From NCBI GenBank assembly GCA_963816795.1, contig CAWFLT010000012.1, forward strand, positions 62,001 to 126,000: 64,000 bases of DNA, written 5' to 3'. Source of the stretch: CAWFLT01 sp963816795. GTDB lineage: Bacteria; Acidobacteriota; Vicinamibacteria; Vicinamibacterales; SCN-69-37. The notes beneath the pieces are model-generated. The model did not search any database and was not told where the DNA came from. It was given only the letters and a program-made list of their open reading frames with translations. Position 1 is the stretch's first letter, and each line of letters starts with the position of its first letter. Positions 19,046 through 29,041 of the stretch are shown here, piece by piece. A program made the translations under genes and the position numbers.

Positions 19046-20333
19046 GTGTCTACCGCGCCGCGTCCGAGCCCGAGCCAGCATCCGACGGACGCTGACGCGC
19101 CCCGTACCTGGTCCAATCGGCTCGCCGGCGCCCTCACCCACCGCAATTTCCGCATCCTCTGGTTCGCGGCGCTCGGCTCGACCATCGGCACCTGGATGCA
19201 GAAGTACGCACAGAGCTGGCTGGTCTTCGACCTGACCAAGTCGAATTTCTACCTGGGGGTCGACGACTTTCTCAGCCAGCTGCCGATTCTGCTGTTCATG
19301 CTGATTGGCGGCGTCATCGCCGATCGGCACGATCGCCGGCGACTGCTCACCGGCTCGCAGTACACTCAGGCGTTTTCGGCCCTCGCGCTGGCGGCGCTCG
19401 TGTGGACCGATCAGATCACGATCCCGCTGCTCTTTGCGCTTTCCTTCCTGTCGGGGCTGGGGCAAGCCTTTGGCGGACCGGCGTATCAGGCCCTGATCCC
19501 GTCCCTCGTGCCCCGCCGGGATTTACCGAACGCGATCGCCCTCAACTCGACGCAGTTCAACCTCTCGCGCGTGCTGGGTCCCGTCGCGGGCGGCGTCGTC
19601 CTGACCCTCATCGGCGCCGGCTGGTGTTTCGCCGTCAACGGTCGTCTCGTTCTTTCTCGTCGTCTTTGCGCTCACGGCGCTCCATCTGCCAGCGCACGTG
19701 CCGGGCACCAATCCGCGCGCGATCGGCGCTGAGCTTCGCGGCGGCCTCCACTACGTCCGCGACAACCGCATCCTGATGATCCTCACGATCCTCGCGTTCG
19801 TGACGACGTTCTTGACGATGCCGATATCGACGTTGCTGCCCACGTTCGCCAACAACGCGCACGGCGCGGTGGGCACGCCGCAATCGCGGCTCTGGATGCT
19901 GATGGCCTGTCAGGGTCTGGGAGCGATTCTGGGCGCGCTCCTCGTCGGCAGCCTCGGCCGGTTCCGGCGAATGGGCCGGGTATTGCTGACGATGCAGATT
20001 CTGCTCGGACTGCTGATCGCGGCGTTCGCCGCATCGAGCTGGCTGCCGGCGAGCCTCGTGCTGCTCTTCCTCGCCGGGCTCTGCTCAATGGCGGTGTTCT
20101 CGGTCACCTTCTCGCTGCTGCAACTCACGGTGCCCGACGAACTGCGCGGCCGCGTCGTGAGCATCTACATGGTCGCCCTTCGCGGCGGCTGGCCAATCGG
20201 CAGCCTGGTGGCCGGTGCGCTCGCCGACGTCTTCAGTGCGCCCACCGTGATGATCGTCAACGGTCTCATCCTCTCGGTACTCGCCTCGCTGATGCTGCTG
20301 CGCCGGCATGGAACGCTGAATCAGGCGGCGTAG
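19046..20333 (+). CDS. MFS exporter of the EntS-like (MFS_3) family, frameshifted
   Basis: A twelve-helix transporter of about 430 residues. The N-terminal half has RNFRILWFAALGSTIGTWMQ and GGVIADRHDRRRLL, the family's loop 2-3 signature; the second half has PDELRGRVVSIYMVALRGGWPIGSLVAGA. The halves are in different frames with the shift near 19640. Relatives export siderophores, drugs or metabolites; the substrate is unknown. The start is a GTG at 19046. It is divergent from imuA. Confidence 0.8.
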
Positions 20334-20340
20334 AAACAAA

Positions 20341-20658
20341 TCCAATGACACGTGAAGTCCGGAGTGAAAGTGCGCTCGAGGTCCGGCATGGAAAGCGACG
20401 GGAAGTCCGGAGTGGAAAGCGCGGGAAGTCCGGAGTGAAGTGCGCTTGAGGTCCGACGTGAACGGCGCTTGAGGTCCAGGCTGCGGATCACCAAGGCCGC
20501 GACACTGCGGAAGACGCGCCTCGGGCTATGAGCGCGCGGGCCTGAAGTGCCGGGCACGCTGCCTGGACTTCACGCGCGTTTCACTCTGGACCTCGCGCGA
20601 TAGCGCCGGACTTCAAGCGCCCGTCACTCCGGACCTCCCGCGCTTTTCACTGCGGACC
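20341..20658. repeat. GAAGTCCGGAGTGAAA short-word array, no gene
   Basis: The gap of about 320 bases between two convergent genes is made largely of imperfect words such as GAAGTCCGGAGTGGAAAGCG, GCTTGAGGTCC and, further on, the complementary ACTCCGGACCTC and CTGGACTTCACG. The two halves are thus roughly inverted. Open frames here have no coding character. Confidence 0.75.
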
Positions 20659-21343
20659 TCACGTGCTCATCCAATACACCCCCAGCCCAATCGACGCGAT
20701 CGCGACGAGCGTGGCGGCCGATTGACCGAGGAGGCTGACCGCACGGATCGAGAGCAGCCGCGCGAGCAGGACGCCGAAGATCGACATCGAGAGCAGGATG
20801 CCGAGGCCGAAGAGAGCAACGAGGAGCAGCACGACAGGTAGAGCGAGCGCGCGGGCGTCAGCGCCGAACGGCTGGAGCAGCATGAGTGCGCGCAGGCTGC
20901 TGACGGCGAACACGGCCCCCAGGACCGTCGGGCAGGATCGCGTGGGCGTGTACCACCGCATGGCCGGACGGATGACCGACGTGAAAGTGCCAGCGGGAGC
21001 GTCCGTCCTGCGCGCGATGGATGTGTCCGTAGGCGCGGCGTGACGCGATTCCCCAGAGTCCGATGACGCCGAGCGCCATCAAGATCAAACCGCCGGCACG
21101 CTCGGCGCCGGACGACACTGCCGCCGGCAGCGCGACGCCGAACATGATGGCGATGACCGCGCCCATGGCGAGCACCATGGTGTGGCCGACGGCGAAGCCG
21201 ACGGCGGTCGTGATGACACGACGCGATCGGCGGTCCGTGGCACCGTCGACCGAGAGCGCCGCGATCGCCATGAGGTGATCGCCGCCCAGGCCGTGGAGAA
21301 GGCCGAGCGTCAGGGCAGACACGGCGAGCGGCAGGAGCGACAT
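20659..21343 (-). CDS. NicO/UreH-like membrane metal transporter, frameshifted
   Basis: The first helix holds LTLGLLHGLGGDHLMAIAAL, with the HX4DH signature of nickel/cobalt transporters. Six or so membrane segments follow (TAVGFAVGHTMVLAMGAVIA, GLILMALGVIGLWGIA, then ALPVVLLLVALFGLGILLSM and ATLVAIASIGLGVYWM). A His-rich loop (HIHRAQDGRSRWHFHVGH) separates the halves. The shift is near 20940. Corrected length is about 228 residues. Probably a metal efflux or uptake permease; there is no metalloenzyme next to it. Confidence 0.75.
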
Positions 21344-21358
21344 CGAGGAATTCTACGG

Positions 21359-21949
21359 CTATTTGCCGCGCCCGAGCGGGACGGGCCAGGAGAGCTTCGC
21401 CGTGTCAGGCCGATAGCACACCAGGTCGTCGCACGCCTGATACTTGAGCGTGCCGATGACGGTGAGCGATTCGCCGCCGGCGGCGCGTCGTTGCAGCTCC
21501 GGCGTGCGCGCGAGCGTGATCACCTGAGTGATACGGAACGGCGCGTCGAAGACCTGCACAGTCGTTTTGATAGGCTCGAGGTACAGCGCTTTCGCGGGCG
21601 GAAAGGCCGGCGGAGCCGCTTTGTAGTCGGGCGAGTCCGGGATCGTCAGCTCGATGCTGATGTACTCGCGCTGGCCGGGCGCGTAGACGTGCATTTTCGG
21701 GCCCGGCACGATGTCTGCCACCAGTGTGACGCGGGCCCCAGGCGCGGACGCGACCGCCGCGCGGCGCAAGCGCACGCGCAGGTATCGCGCCACCGACTCA
21801 CCGACCAGCGGCAAATCGTCGGCGGGCGGTTTGATCGAGGCCGCCGGCGACTGAAGCCTCCCGGCGGCGACGACCGGACGGCCGATGTGGCTGACTAGCG
21901 CCAGCGAGCCGATCGCCGTCGCGACGAGCCACGCGTGCCACCGCGGCAT
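21359..21949 (-). CDS. exported DsbD N-terminal-domain-like protein
   Basis: A 196-residue protein with an N-terminal hydrophobic segment. The rest resembles the immunoglobulin-like N-terminal domain of DsbD: TLVADIVPGPKMHVYAPG and the paired cysteines in KYQACDDLVCYRP. In DsbD these cysteines relay reducing power to periplasmic partners. The transmembrane and thioredoxin parts are absent here, so this is a stand-alone domain. It lies 16 bases upstream of the NicO-like gene on the same strand, which suggests an operon. Confidence 0.7.
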   Translation of the reverse strand: MPRWHAWLVATAIGSLALVSHIGRPVVAAGRLQSPAASIKPPADDLPLVGESVARYLRVRLRRAAVASAPGARVTLVADIVPGPKMHVYAPGQREYISIELTIPDSPDYKAAPPAFPPAKALYLEPIKTTVQVFDAPFRITQVITLARTPELQRRAAGGESLTVIGTLKYQACDDLVCYRPDTAKLSWPVPLGRGK

Positions 21950-21989
21950 GGATCGAGCTTAACAGAATGACGCGAATCGATCCGTTAAG

Positions 21990-22694
21990 ATGCTGCACGT
22001 GGCGCGCATCCTGGTGATCGAGGACAATCCCGATATCGCCGGGCTGCTCCGGCACTACCTCGAGCGAAGCGGCCACGCGGTCGATCACTTCGACTCGGGC
22101 CGGGAAGTGCTCGCGCGGGTTCGTCCGGCGCCACCCGATCTCGTGATTCTCGACGTGATGCTGCCGGGCATGGACGGCCTCCTCGTCTGCCAGGCGCTTC
22201 GAGGTGATCCGGCGACGGCGGCGATTCCAATCATCATGCTGACCGCGCGCGGCGAGGAGGCCGACCGGATTCGCGGCCTCGAACTGGGCGCCGACGACTA
22301 CATCACCAAACCGTTCAGCCCCAAGGAACTGGTCGCCCGCGTCGCGGCGCTGCTCCGCCGCGTCGAGCGACCGGTGACCGCCGCACGCATCCTCCGCTAC
22401 GGACCGCTGACGATGGATCTCGACCGCCACCAGGTGCTCGTCGGCACCGATGAGGTCCGTCTGACCGCAAAGGAGTTTCTGCTCCTCCAGTACCTGCTCG
22501 AACACTCCGGCCGCGTGCTCTCGCGCGATCTGCTGCTCACGGACGTGTGGGGCTATCAGTACACCGGTGGCACGCGCACCGTCGACGTCCACGTGAGACG
22601 GCTGCGCGAGAAGATTCCGCTGTTCTCGACGGCGCTGACGACCATCAAGCAGTTCGGTTACAAGCTGGAAGATCCTCCGCCTTCCGCGCCGTGA
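21990..22694 (+). CDS. phoB: PhoB-type response regulator
   Basis: A 234-residue OmpR/PhoB-class regulator. The receiver has the acidic pair in VIEDN, the phospho-accepting Asp in VILDVMLPGMDG, and KPFSPKE. The winged-helix domain has LTAKEFLLLQYLLEH and TRTVDVHVRRLREKI. The stop overlaps the GTG start of the sensor kinase by 4 bp. With pit and its DUF47 partner directly downstream and a pst/phoU block 10 kb away, it is the best candidate for the phosphate regulator. Confidence 0.85.
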   Translation: MLHVARILVIEDNPDIAGLLRHYLERSGHAVDHFDSGREVLARVRPAPPDLVILDVMLPGMDGLLVCQALRGDPATAAIPIIMLTARGEEADRIRGLELGADDYITKPFSPKELVARVAALLRRVERPVTAARILRYGPLTMDLDRHQVLVGTDEVRLTAKEFLLLQYLLEHSGRVLSRDLLLTDVWGYQYTGGTRTVDVHVRRLREKIPLFSTALTTIKQFGYKLEDPPPSAP

Positions 22695-24443
22695 CCTTCC
22701 GGACCCGGACATTTCTCGGCATCTTTCTGGCCACGTCGGTGGCGCTCGGCCTCACGACGTGGCTGGTCGAACGCTCGATCCGCGCCTCGATGCGCGCCGA
22801 CATCGCTCGCGAGCAGCTGGATCAGGCGCGGCTCGCCGCCGAGCTCCTCACGCGGCAGCCCGGGCTCGCCGAGCCGGACGCCGAAGCCGACGCGATGGGC
22901 CGGTTGATCCGCGCGCGCGTGACGCTCGTGGCGCCCGACGGCCGCGTGCTCGGCGATTCCGACGTCGACCTGGCCTCGATCTCGTCGCTCGAAAACCACG
23001 CGACGCGCGAGGAGATCGTCGAAGCGCGAGAATGGCGGTGACGGCAGTGCGATTCGCCAGAGTGCGACGACGAACACCGACATGATGTACACGGCCGTTC
23101 GTGTGGCGAGCGGCCCGGTCGGCTTCGTGCGGGTCGCGCTGTCACTCGCTGCGGTCGAAGAGCGCGTCGCCCGGATTCGCCGCCTGGCGCTGGTCGGACT
23201 GGGCGCGGGACTGGCGATCGCGGCGCTGATGACGTGGATCGCGTCGTTCGTCATCAACCGGCGGATTGTTTCGGTCGCCGAAACCGCGCGCCGCTACCGC
23301 GAAGGCGACTTCACCCGGCCCGCGCGCGACCACGGCGCGGACGAGATCGGCACCGTCGCCAACGTCCTCGACGACACCGCCCGCCAGCTCGGCCTGCGGC
23401 TCGCGGACATGGCGCGCGAACGCGCCCACATGGAGGCCATTCTCACCGGCATGGTCGAGGGTGTTGCGCTGATCAACCAGAACGGCCGGCTGGTGCTGAG
23501 CAATCCCGCGGGCCGCTCGATGCTTCGTCTCCCGGCCTCGTCGGAGGGCCTGCACTACCTCGAAGTCGTCCGGCAGCCCGATGTGGCCGCCCAGCTCGCC
23601 AACGCCCTGGCGGGCCGCGCGCCGGTGGCGGTCGAAGTGCAGCTCGAGCCGGCGTCGCGCCGGACGTTTGTCGCCAACGTCGTGCCGGTCGGCGGCGAGC
23701 GCGGCGGCGGCGCCGTGCTGGTGCTGCACGACATCACCGATCTGCGGCGCGCCGATCAGGTCCGGCGCGACTTCGTCGCCAATGTCTCGCATGAGCTCCG
23801 GACGCCGCTCACGGCGATTCGCGGCTACGTCGAGGCGCTGCTCGATGGCCCGTCGCCGCCGGAGGAGACGCAGCGCTTCCTCGAGATCATCGCCCGGCAC
23901 GCGGATCGGATGGAACGGCTCGTCCGCGATCTCCTCCGCCTCGCGCGCCTGGACGCCGGGCAGGAAACGCTCGAGTTCGCCGACTGCAGCGTCGCCGCGC
24001 TGGTCGCCGCCGCCGGCCACGAGCTCGACGCGCTGCTCGCCAGCCGCGAACAGCGCCTGCAGACCACCGTGGCGCCTGACGCGACGCTCGTGCGCGGAGA
24101 TCCCGCCAAACTGCACGACGTCCTTCGCAACCTCCTCGAGAACGCGATGAACTACAGCCCGCCGGGTGGCACCATCGAGGTGTCCACACGCCGTGCGATC
24201 GAGATGGTCGAGATCACGGTCGCGGACCGCGGCCCGGGCGTGCCCGAAGCGGATCTGAACCGCATCTTCGAGCGCTTCTATCGCGTCGATCGATCGCGGA
24301 CGCGCGATCCCGGCGGCACCGGGCTCGGGTTGTCGATCGTTCGGCACTTGATCGAACTGCACGACGGCCGCGTGACCGCCGCCAATCGCAGCGGCGGCGG
24401 CGCCATGTTCACGATCACGCTGCCGGCGGCCGGGCGATCATAG
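22691..24443 (+). CDS. phoR: PhoR-type sensor histidine kinase, frameshifted
   Basis: About 583 residues. An N-terminal membrane helix (FLGIFLATSVALGLTTW), an extracytoplasmic region, a second helix (LVGLGAGLAIAALMTWIAS), HAMP, and a PAS-like domain (GMVEGVALINQNGRLVLSN) are followed by HisKA (FVANVSHELRTPLTAIRGY) and HATPase (NLLENAMNYSP, DRGPGVPE, GTGLGLSIV). The first 115 residues are in a different frame; the shift is near 23030. Start GTG at 22691, translationally coupled to phoB. The arrangement matches PhoR, which controls PhoB by phosphate availability. Confidence 0.85.
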
Positions 24444-24479
24444 GACTCCCGGAGTCGCGTGTCCGACTCCGAGAGTCCT
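24442..24479. terminator. hairpin between convergent phoR and pit
   Basis: Arms AGGACTCCCGGAGTCG (24442-24457) and CGACTCCGAGAGTCCT (24464-24479) pair at 15 of 16 positions around a 6-base loop. It fits a bidirectional terminator. Confidence 0.7.
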
Positions 24480-24484
24480 GCTCT

Positions 24485-25488
24485 CTACTCGAACACCCGA
24501 CTGACCAGATAGCAGAGCGCGCCGATCGTCGCCGACGCGGGAATGGTGAGGATCCAGGCCCAGACGATCTGGCCGGCGACGCCCCAGCGGACGGCACTCA
24601 GCCGCCGCGTCGCGCCGACGCCGACGATGGCGCCCGTGATCGTGTGGGTGGTGCTGATGCCGACGCCCAGCGCCGTCGCCGTGTAGATCGCGATCGCCGC
24701 GCCCGTTTCGGCGGCAAATCCGCCCGGCGGCTGCAGCTTCGTGATCTTCGATGCCCATCGTCTTGATGATGCGCCAGCCGCCGCTGAGCGTGCCGAGTCC
24801 GATCGCGGTGTGCGCGATGATCACGACCCAGAACGGCACGTCGAACGACGTGCAGGTAGCCGCCCGTCACGAGCGCGCCCGTGATGATGCCCATCGTCTT
24901 CTGCGCGTCGTTGGCGCCGTGCATCAGGCTGTAGGCGGCGGCCGATATCAGCTGCAGGCGGCGAAACCAGCGGTCGACTCGCGATGGCGGCGCGCCGTGC
25001 AGACGTCCAGTAAATCGTCGTCATCAGCAGCGAGGCCCGACCGTCAGGCCGATGATCGGCGCCAGCACGATGAAGATGAGCGTCTTGGTCCAGCCGGAGA
25101 CGATGACGGCGCCGAACCCGGCCTTGGCGACGGCGGCGCCGGCGTAGCCGCCGAAGAGCGCGTGCGACGAGCTGGTCGGCAGGCCGAAGTACCAGGTGAT
25201 CAGGTTCCAGATGATCGCGCCGAGCAGCCCGGCCAGGATGACGGCGTAGGTGACGACGGACAGATCCACCATGCCGGCGCCGACGGTCTTGGCGACCGCG
25301 GTGCCGAAGAACAGAAAGCGCGACGAAGTTGAAGAACGCCGCCCACATCGACGGCCTGCATCGGCGACAGCACGCGCGTCGACACGACCGTCGCGATCGA
25401 GTTGGCGGCGTCGTGGAAGCCGTTGATGTAGTCAAAAACCAGCGCAACGACAATGATGGCGACGATCGTGCGAGAGAGCGAGGGTCAC
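24485..25488 (-). CDS. pit: Pit-family inorganic phosphate transporter, multiply frameshifted
   Basis: The duplicated Pit signature is visible: YINGFHDAANSIATVVSTRV near the N-terminus, and THTITGAIVGVGA in the C-terminal half. Between them are AAFFNFVALS, TYAVILAGLLGAIIWNLITW and GLPTSSSHALFGGYAGAAVA. These segments fall in all three frames, so at least four indels are present. The stop is at 24485-24487; the start is approximate (GTG at 25488). Pit carries phosphate as a metal-phosphate complex with proton symport. The DUF47 gene lies just upstream, the usual pairing. Confidence 0.8.
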
Positions 25489-25493
25489 GGCGG

Positions 25494-26119
25494 CTATCCG
25501 TGCTTGACGACGACGCCTTCGATCACGTTCGCGACGTCTTCGCAGGCGTCCGTGATCATCTCGAGCATGTCGAAGAGCTCCTTCCACTTGATGATCAAGA
25601 TCGGATCGGTCTCCGTTTCGAAGAGGCGCTGCAGCGCGTTCTGATAGACGCGGTCGGCTTCGTTCTCGAGCCGGTTGATCTCGACCGCGTGCGGCTGCAC
25701 CGGCTTCTTCCGCTCGAGCGCTTCGAGCGCGTCGTGCAGGCGCGCCGCCGATCCGGTCACCGTGCGCGTCAGTTCACGGGCGCCCGGGCAGGACCTTCGT
25801 GATCTTGTAGAGCCGCACGAGCGACCGCGGCGTGATCGATCGCGTCCATGACGTTGTCGAGCGCCGACGCCAGCGCGTACAGGTCCTCGCGATCGAACGG
25901 CGTGACAAACGTGCGGTGGAGCCGCTGAATCGTGTCGTGCGTCAGCGCATCGCACCGGTGCTCGGCGTCGCGGATGAGATCGACGGTGCTGACGTCGGGA
26001 GGGTCCGACGCGAACAGCCGCTCGAGCAGGTCCGCGGCGGCGCGGATCTCGTCGGCCATCTTGTTGAAGAGCTCGAAAAACTGTTCGTCCCGCGGGAAAA
26101 AGCCGAATCTGAATGCCAC
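25494..26119 (-). CDS. DUF47/PhoU-like Pit accessory protein, frameshifted
   Basis: An all-helical protein of about 208 residues. MAFRFGFFPRDEQFFELFNK starts the protein, and DAEHRCDALTHDTIQRLHRT and DREDLYALASALDNVMDAID are typical of the family, whose conserved acidic residues bind metals. The second half (INRLENEADRVYQ to CEDVANVIEGVVVKHG) is in another frame; the shift is near 25800-25830. DUF47 proteins regulate the neighbouring Pit permease. The promoter region holds two candidate PHO boxes shared with the divergent regulator gene. Confidence 0.85.
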
Positions 26120-26152
26120 GCACCCTCGCCGGGCGAAAGTCTAGCAAAGAAT

Positions 26153-26195
26153 CTGTAACGACAACGTAACGCATCAGCGTAACGGACATTTAACC
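26153..26195. promoter_or_regulatory. two tandem candidate PHO boxes, divergent promoter
   Basis: TAAC occurs at 26156, 26167, 26180 and 26191, i.e. two pairs with exact 11-bp spacing and 13 bp between pairs (CTGTAACGACAACGTAAC and GCGTAACGGACATTTAAC). PhoB proteins bind such 11-bp direct repeats. The site lies between the DUF47-pit pair and the orphan regulator. Confidence 0.6.
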
Positions 26196-26249
26196 CCAGT
26201 GTCACAGCCGGGAAACCCTGGCCGGCTACTCTGCCGGTGGACATTACCT

Positions 26250-26942
26250 GTGCCAGCACCGCCCCGCGTTCTCGTGGTCGAAGACGAAGCCGACATCGCC
26301 CAGCTCATCAAACACACGCTCGAACGGAGTGGTGACGCCAGCGTCGACGTCGTGTCGAGCGGCGATGCCGCCCTTCGCTCCGTCGGCGAAGCCCCTCCGG
26401 ACCTGATGATCCTGGACTTGAACCTGCCGACCGTGGACGGCACAGAGGTCTGCCGGCTGGTGCGGGCGCGTCCGGCCACGGCGAGCCTGCCGATCATCAT
26501 GCTGACGGCTCGCACCGGGGAGGTCGACCGCGTGTCCGGGCTGGATCTGGGCGCCGACGACTACGTCACGAAGCCGTTCAGCCTGCGCGAGCTGGCCGCC
26601 CGCGTGCGCGCTGTCCTGCGGCGAAAACCAGGCAGCAAGCCCTCGGCGATGTCGCTCTATCGAGGCAAGCAGCTCACGGCGGACTTCGACGCCGTCGCGG
26701 TCACGGTCAACGGCGATCCGATCCGGCTGACCCGTCGCGAGTTCGAGTTGCTCAAGTGCCTGGTCGAGAACCGAAATCGCGTCCTGTCACGCGATCGGCT
26801 GCTCGAACGGGTCTGGGGCTACGATCAGTTCGTCGAAACCCGGTCGGTTGACGTCCATGTCGGACGGCTGCGGTCCAAGCTGGGCGCCGCCGGCGGGCAG
26901 ATCGAAACGGTCGTCGGGCTCGGGTACCGCTTCGTCGAATAG
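26250..26942 (+). CDS. second PhoB/OmpR-type response regulator
   Basis: A receiver domain (VLVVEDEADIAQLI; phospho-Asp in MILDLNLPTVDG; KPFSLRE) is joined to a winged helix (LTRREFELLKCLVENRNRV; TRSVDVHVGRLRSKL). The GTG at 26250, preceded by GGTGG, puts the protein start right at the fold; a GTG at 26199 in the same frame would place the start against the PHO boxes and is less likely. No sensor kinase is adjacent, so it is an orphan, perhaps served by PhoR. It resembles the PhoB at 21990 throughout. Confidence 0.85.
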   Translation: MPAPPRVLVVEDEADIAQLIKHTLERSGDASVDVVSSGDAALRSVGEAPPDLMILDLNLPTVDGTEVCRLVRARPATASLPIIMLTARTGEVDRVSGLDLGADDYVTKPFSLRELAARVRAVLRRKPGSKPSAMSLYRGKQLTADFDAVAVTVNGDPIRLTRREFELLKCLVENRNRVLSRDRLLERVWGYDQFVETRSVDVHVGRLRSKLGAAGGQIETVVGLGYRFVE

Positions 26943-27220
26943 CGTCGGCTCGAGGCTTCGGCCAGCTCGCCAGCGCTTCGCGCGAGCCACGCCTCAGCCG
27001 CGCTACAACGGCCTCGCTCAGTCGAGGGCGGCGCTGGCGCGCCCTCCGGGCGCGCCAGTTCGAAGGCCTGAATCGCCCGCTCCACGCGATGCCAATCGGT
27101 GTAGTTGACCCGGCGGACGACCTGGTCGTCCCGTTCTTCACGCACGTCCCAGCCCTCACGGACGCGGTTGATGGTGACGCGGTTCAGATGGCCTGCGGCG
27201 ACGTATTGGCGAGTCAGCAT
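26825..27220 (-). CDS. small hypothetical protein with a WDVREERD motif
   Basis: The N-terminal 55 residues look real: MLTRQYVAAGHLNRVTINRV followed by REGWDVREERDDQVVRRVNY and TDWHRVERAIQAFEL. The compact basic/acidic pattern resembles short conserved hypothetical proteins. Downstream the frame runs through a GC-rich palindrome (near 27020-27060) and overlaps the convergent regulator by about 120 bases, so the true end is probably near 27000 and a frameshift is possible. A candidate PHO box lies 60 bases upstream. The function is unknown. Confidence 0.45.
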   Translation of the reverse strand: MLTRQYVAAGHLNRVTINRVREGWDVREERDDQVVRRVNYTDWHRVERAIQAFELARPEGAPAPPSTERGRCSAAEAWLARSAGELAEASSRRYSTKRYPSPTTVSICPPAAPSLDRSRPTWTSTDRVSTN

Positions 27221-27277
27221 GGAATGGGTTCCTGAGAGGGCCGGCCAGCATTAGTACTCCAAGCGTCCCGGCCGCCG

Positions 27278-27299
27278 TGTAAATTCTCTGTAACTTCCA
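27278..27299. promoter_or_regulatory. candidate PHO box between the small gene and glgC
   Basis: TGTAAA at 27278 and TGTAAC at 27289 are 11 bp apart. The box is 58 bases from the minus-strand small protein and 240 bases from glgC, so the former is the likelier target. The rest of the 316-base gap shows no gene. Confidence 0.5.
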
Positions 27300-27536
27300 A
27301 TTCGGGCCCGACCGCGTCGATTTGGCCGGCCGCGGGCCCCGACTAGCGGGTTCGCCAGTCCGAGAGCTTCCCAGCCTACCCCAACCAGGCGATCGCTGTC
27401 AGATCGTGACCGGTGTACCCGATCGTGGCGATCACGTATGACGAGCCCGTGACGCGAGCGTGACGGACAAGCAAAAAAGACCGGGCGCCACGGCGGCCGA
27501 TCCCTGGGCGCCCGACCGAGTCGCGAAGCGCATAGA

Positions 27537-28799
27537 ATGACCGCCGTGAAGGATGTCCTGACCATCGTGCTTGGCGGCGGCCGCGGATCCCGGCTGTTCC
27601 CGCTCACCCACCATCGCTCGAAGCCGGCCGTGCCCATCGGGGGCAAGTACCGCCTGATCGACATCGCCTTGAGCAACTGTCTGCACGCCGACCTCAAGAA
27701 GATCTACGTCCTGACGCAGTTCAACTCGGCGTCCCTCAACCGGCACATCGCGCAGACGTACCGGCTCGACATGTTCTCCGACGGCTTCGTCGAGATCCTG
27801 GCGGCCGAACAGACGCCAGAGGGCGAACAGTGGTTTCAGGGCACCGCCGACGCCGTGCGCCAGGCGGCGCGGCATTTCCGCGACCTCGACTGCGAGTACT
27901 TCCTGATTCTGGCCGGCGACCACGTCTACCGGATGGACTTCAGCGAGCTGATCGAAACGCACATCGAGCGGCAGGCCGACATCACGATCGCGGCGCAACC
28001 GGTCTCACCGGAGGACGCCACCCAAATGGGCATCTTCCGCTTCGACGCCGACGGCAAGATCTCGGGATTCGAAGAAAAACCGAAGTCGGACCGGCTGCGC
28101 GAAATCGGATCGAGCGGACCGACGCATGCGCCGGCCGGCATGCTCTCGCCCGACAAACCCTTCATGGCGTCGATGGGCATCTACGTCTTCTCGCACGACG
28201 TGCTCTACGACGTCCTGGCCCGGAGCCGCGCCGTGGACTTCGGCCGCGAGATTATCCCGCAGGCGCTCTCGACGCATCGCGTGCACTCCTATCCGTACCG
28301 GGGCTTCTGGGCGGACGTCGGGACCGTTCAGGCGTTCTACGACGTCAACCTGATGCTCACCGAGCGGGATCCGCAGTTCAGCTTTTTCCACGCGCGTCGC
28401 CCGATCTACACGCATGCCCGCTTCCTGCCGGCCGCGCGGGTGCACGACTGTCACGTCGATTCGGCGCTCATCGCCGACGGCGCCTATCTGGACAATTGCA
28501 CCGTCGAGCGCAGCGTGGTCGGCATCCGGACGTCGATCCATGCGGGCGCGCGGATCACGCGCTCGGTGCTGCTCGGCGCCGACTACTACGACGATCCGGC
28601 CACCGACCAGGCCATCGGCATCGGCAAGAACGCCGTCCTCGATCGCGTCATCGTCGACAAGAACGCCCGGATCGGCGACGGCGCGCGGTTGGTCAACGAC
28701 CGCGGCATCGAAAACGCCGACGGCGATGGGTACTACATCCGCGGCGGCATCATCCTCGTGCCGAAAAACGGCATCGTCAAGCCGGGGACGGTGGTGTGA
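27537..28799 (+). CDS. glgC: glucose-1-phosphate adenylyltransferase
   Basis: A 420-residue intact GlgC. The nucleotide-binding GGGRGSRLFPLT, the substrate region KPAVPIGGKYRLIDIALSNC, the WFQGTADAVRQ segment, ILAGDHVYRMD and the sugar-phosphate site SMGIYVFS are all present. The C-terminal half is a left-handed beta-helix (VDSALIADGAYLDNC). The enzyme makes ADP-glucose for glycogen. No glgA or glgB is adjacent. Confidence 0.93.
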   Translation: MTAVKDVLTIVLGGGRGSRLFPLTHHRSKPAVPIGGKYRLIDIALSNCLHADLKKIYVLTQFNSASLNRHIAQTYRLDMFSDGFVEILAAEQTPEGEQWFQGTADAVRQAARHFRDLDCEYFLILAGDHVYRMDFSELIETHIERQADITIAAQPVSPEDATQMGIFRFDADGKISGFEEKPKSDRLREIGSSGPTHAPAGMLSPDKPFMASMGIYVFSHDVLYDVLARSRAVDFGREIIPQALSTHRVHSYPYRGFWADVGTVQAFYDVNLMLTERDPQFSFFHARRPIYTHARFLPAARVHDCHVDSALIADGAYLDNCTVERSVVGIRTSIHAGARITRSVLLGADYYDDPATDQAIGIGKNAVLDRVIVDKNARIGDGARLVNDRGIENADGDGYYIRGGIILVPKNGIVKPGTVV

Positions 28800-28802
28800 A
28801 GA

Positions 28803-29041
28803 GCGATTAATCGATAATCGACAATCGGGGAATCTGCAATGGCAGAGACATCGGCAATCGACAATCCTGATGGACAATCGGCAATGGCGAAATCGATCCG
28901 ATGGACAATCGATAATCGCGTCATCGATCCGATGGACAATCGGGTAATGGCGAAATCGATCTGATCGACAATCGATAATCGCGCCATCGATCCGATGGAC
29001 AATCGGCAATGGCGTCATCGATCCGATGGACAATCGAGCAA
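28803..29041. repeat. CAATCG/ATCGATCCGATGG short-word array
   Basis: About 240 bases consist of recurring words: GACAATCG, CAATGGCG, TCGATCCGATGGACAATCG. The last copies run up to the stop codon of the sixA gene. Open frames here simply reflect the repeat. No gene or clear terminator is seen. Confidence 0.85.

Noticed and set aside
20341..20658. Possible CRISPR or small-RNA locus in the GAAGTCCGGAGTG array
   Set aside because: Word length and spacing vary, and the second half is the inverse of the first; no promoter or cas gene is visible.
28733..29033. Open frames with repeated MSIGSM and RLSIV peptides
   Set aside because: The frames are a product of the CAATCG/ATCGATCCGATGG word array, without start context.
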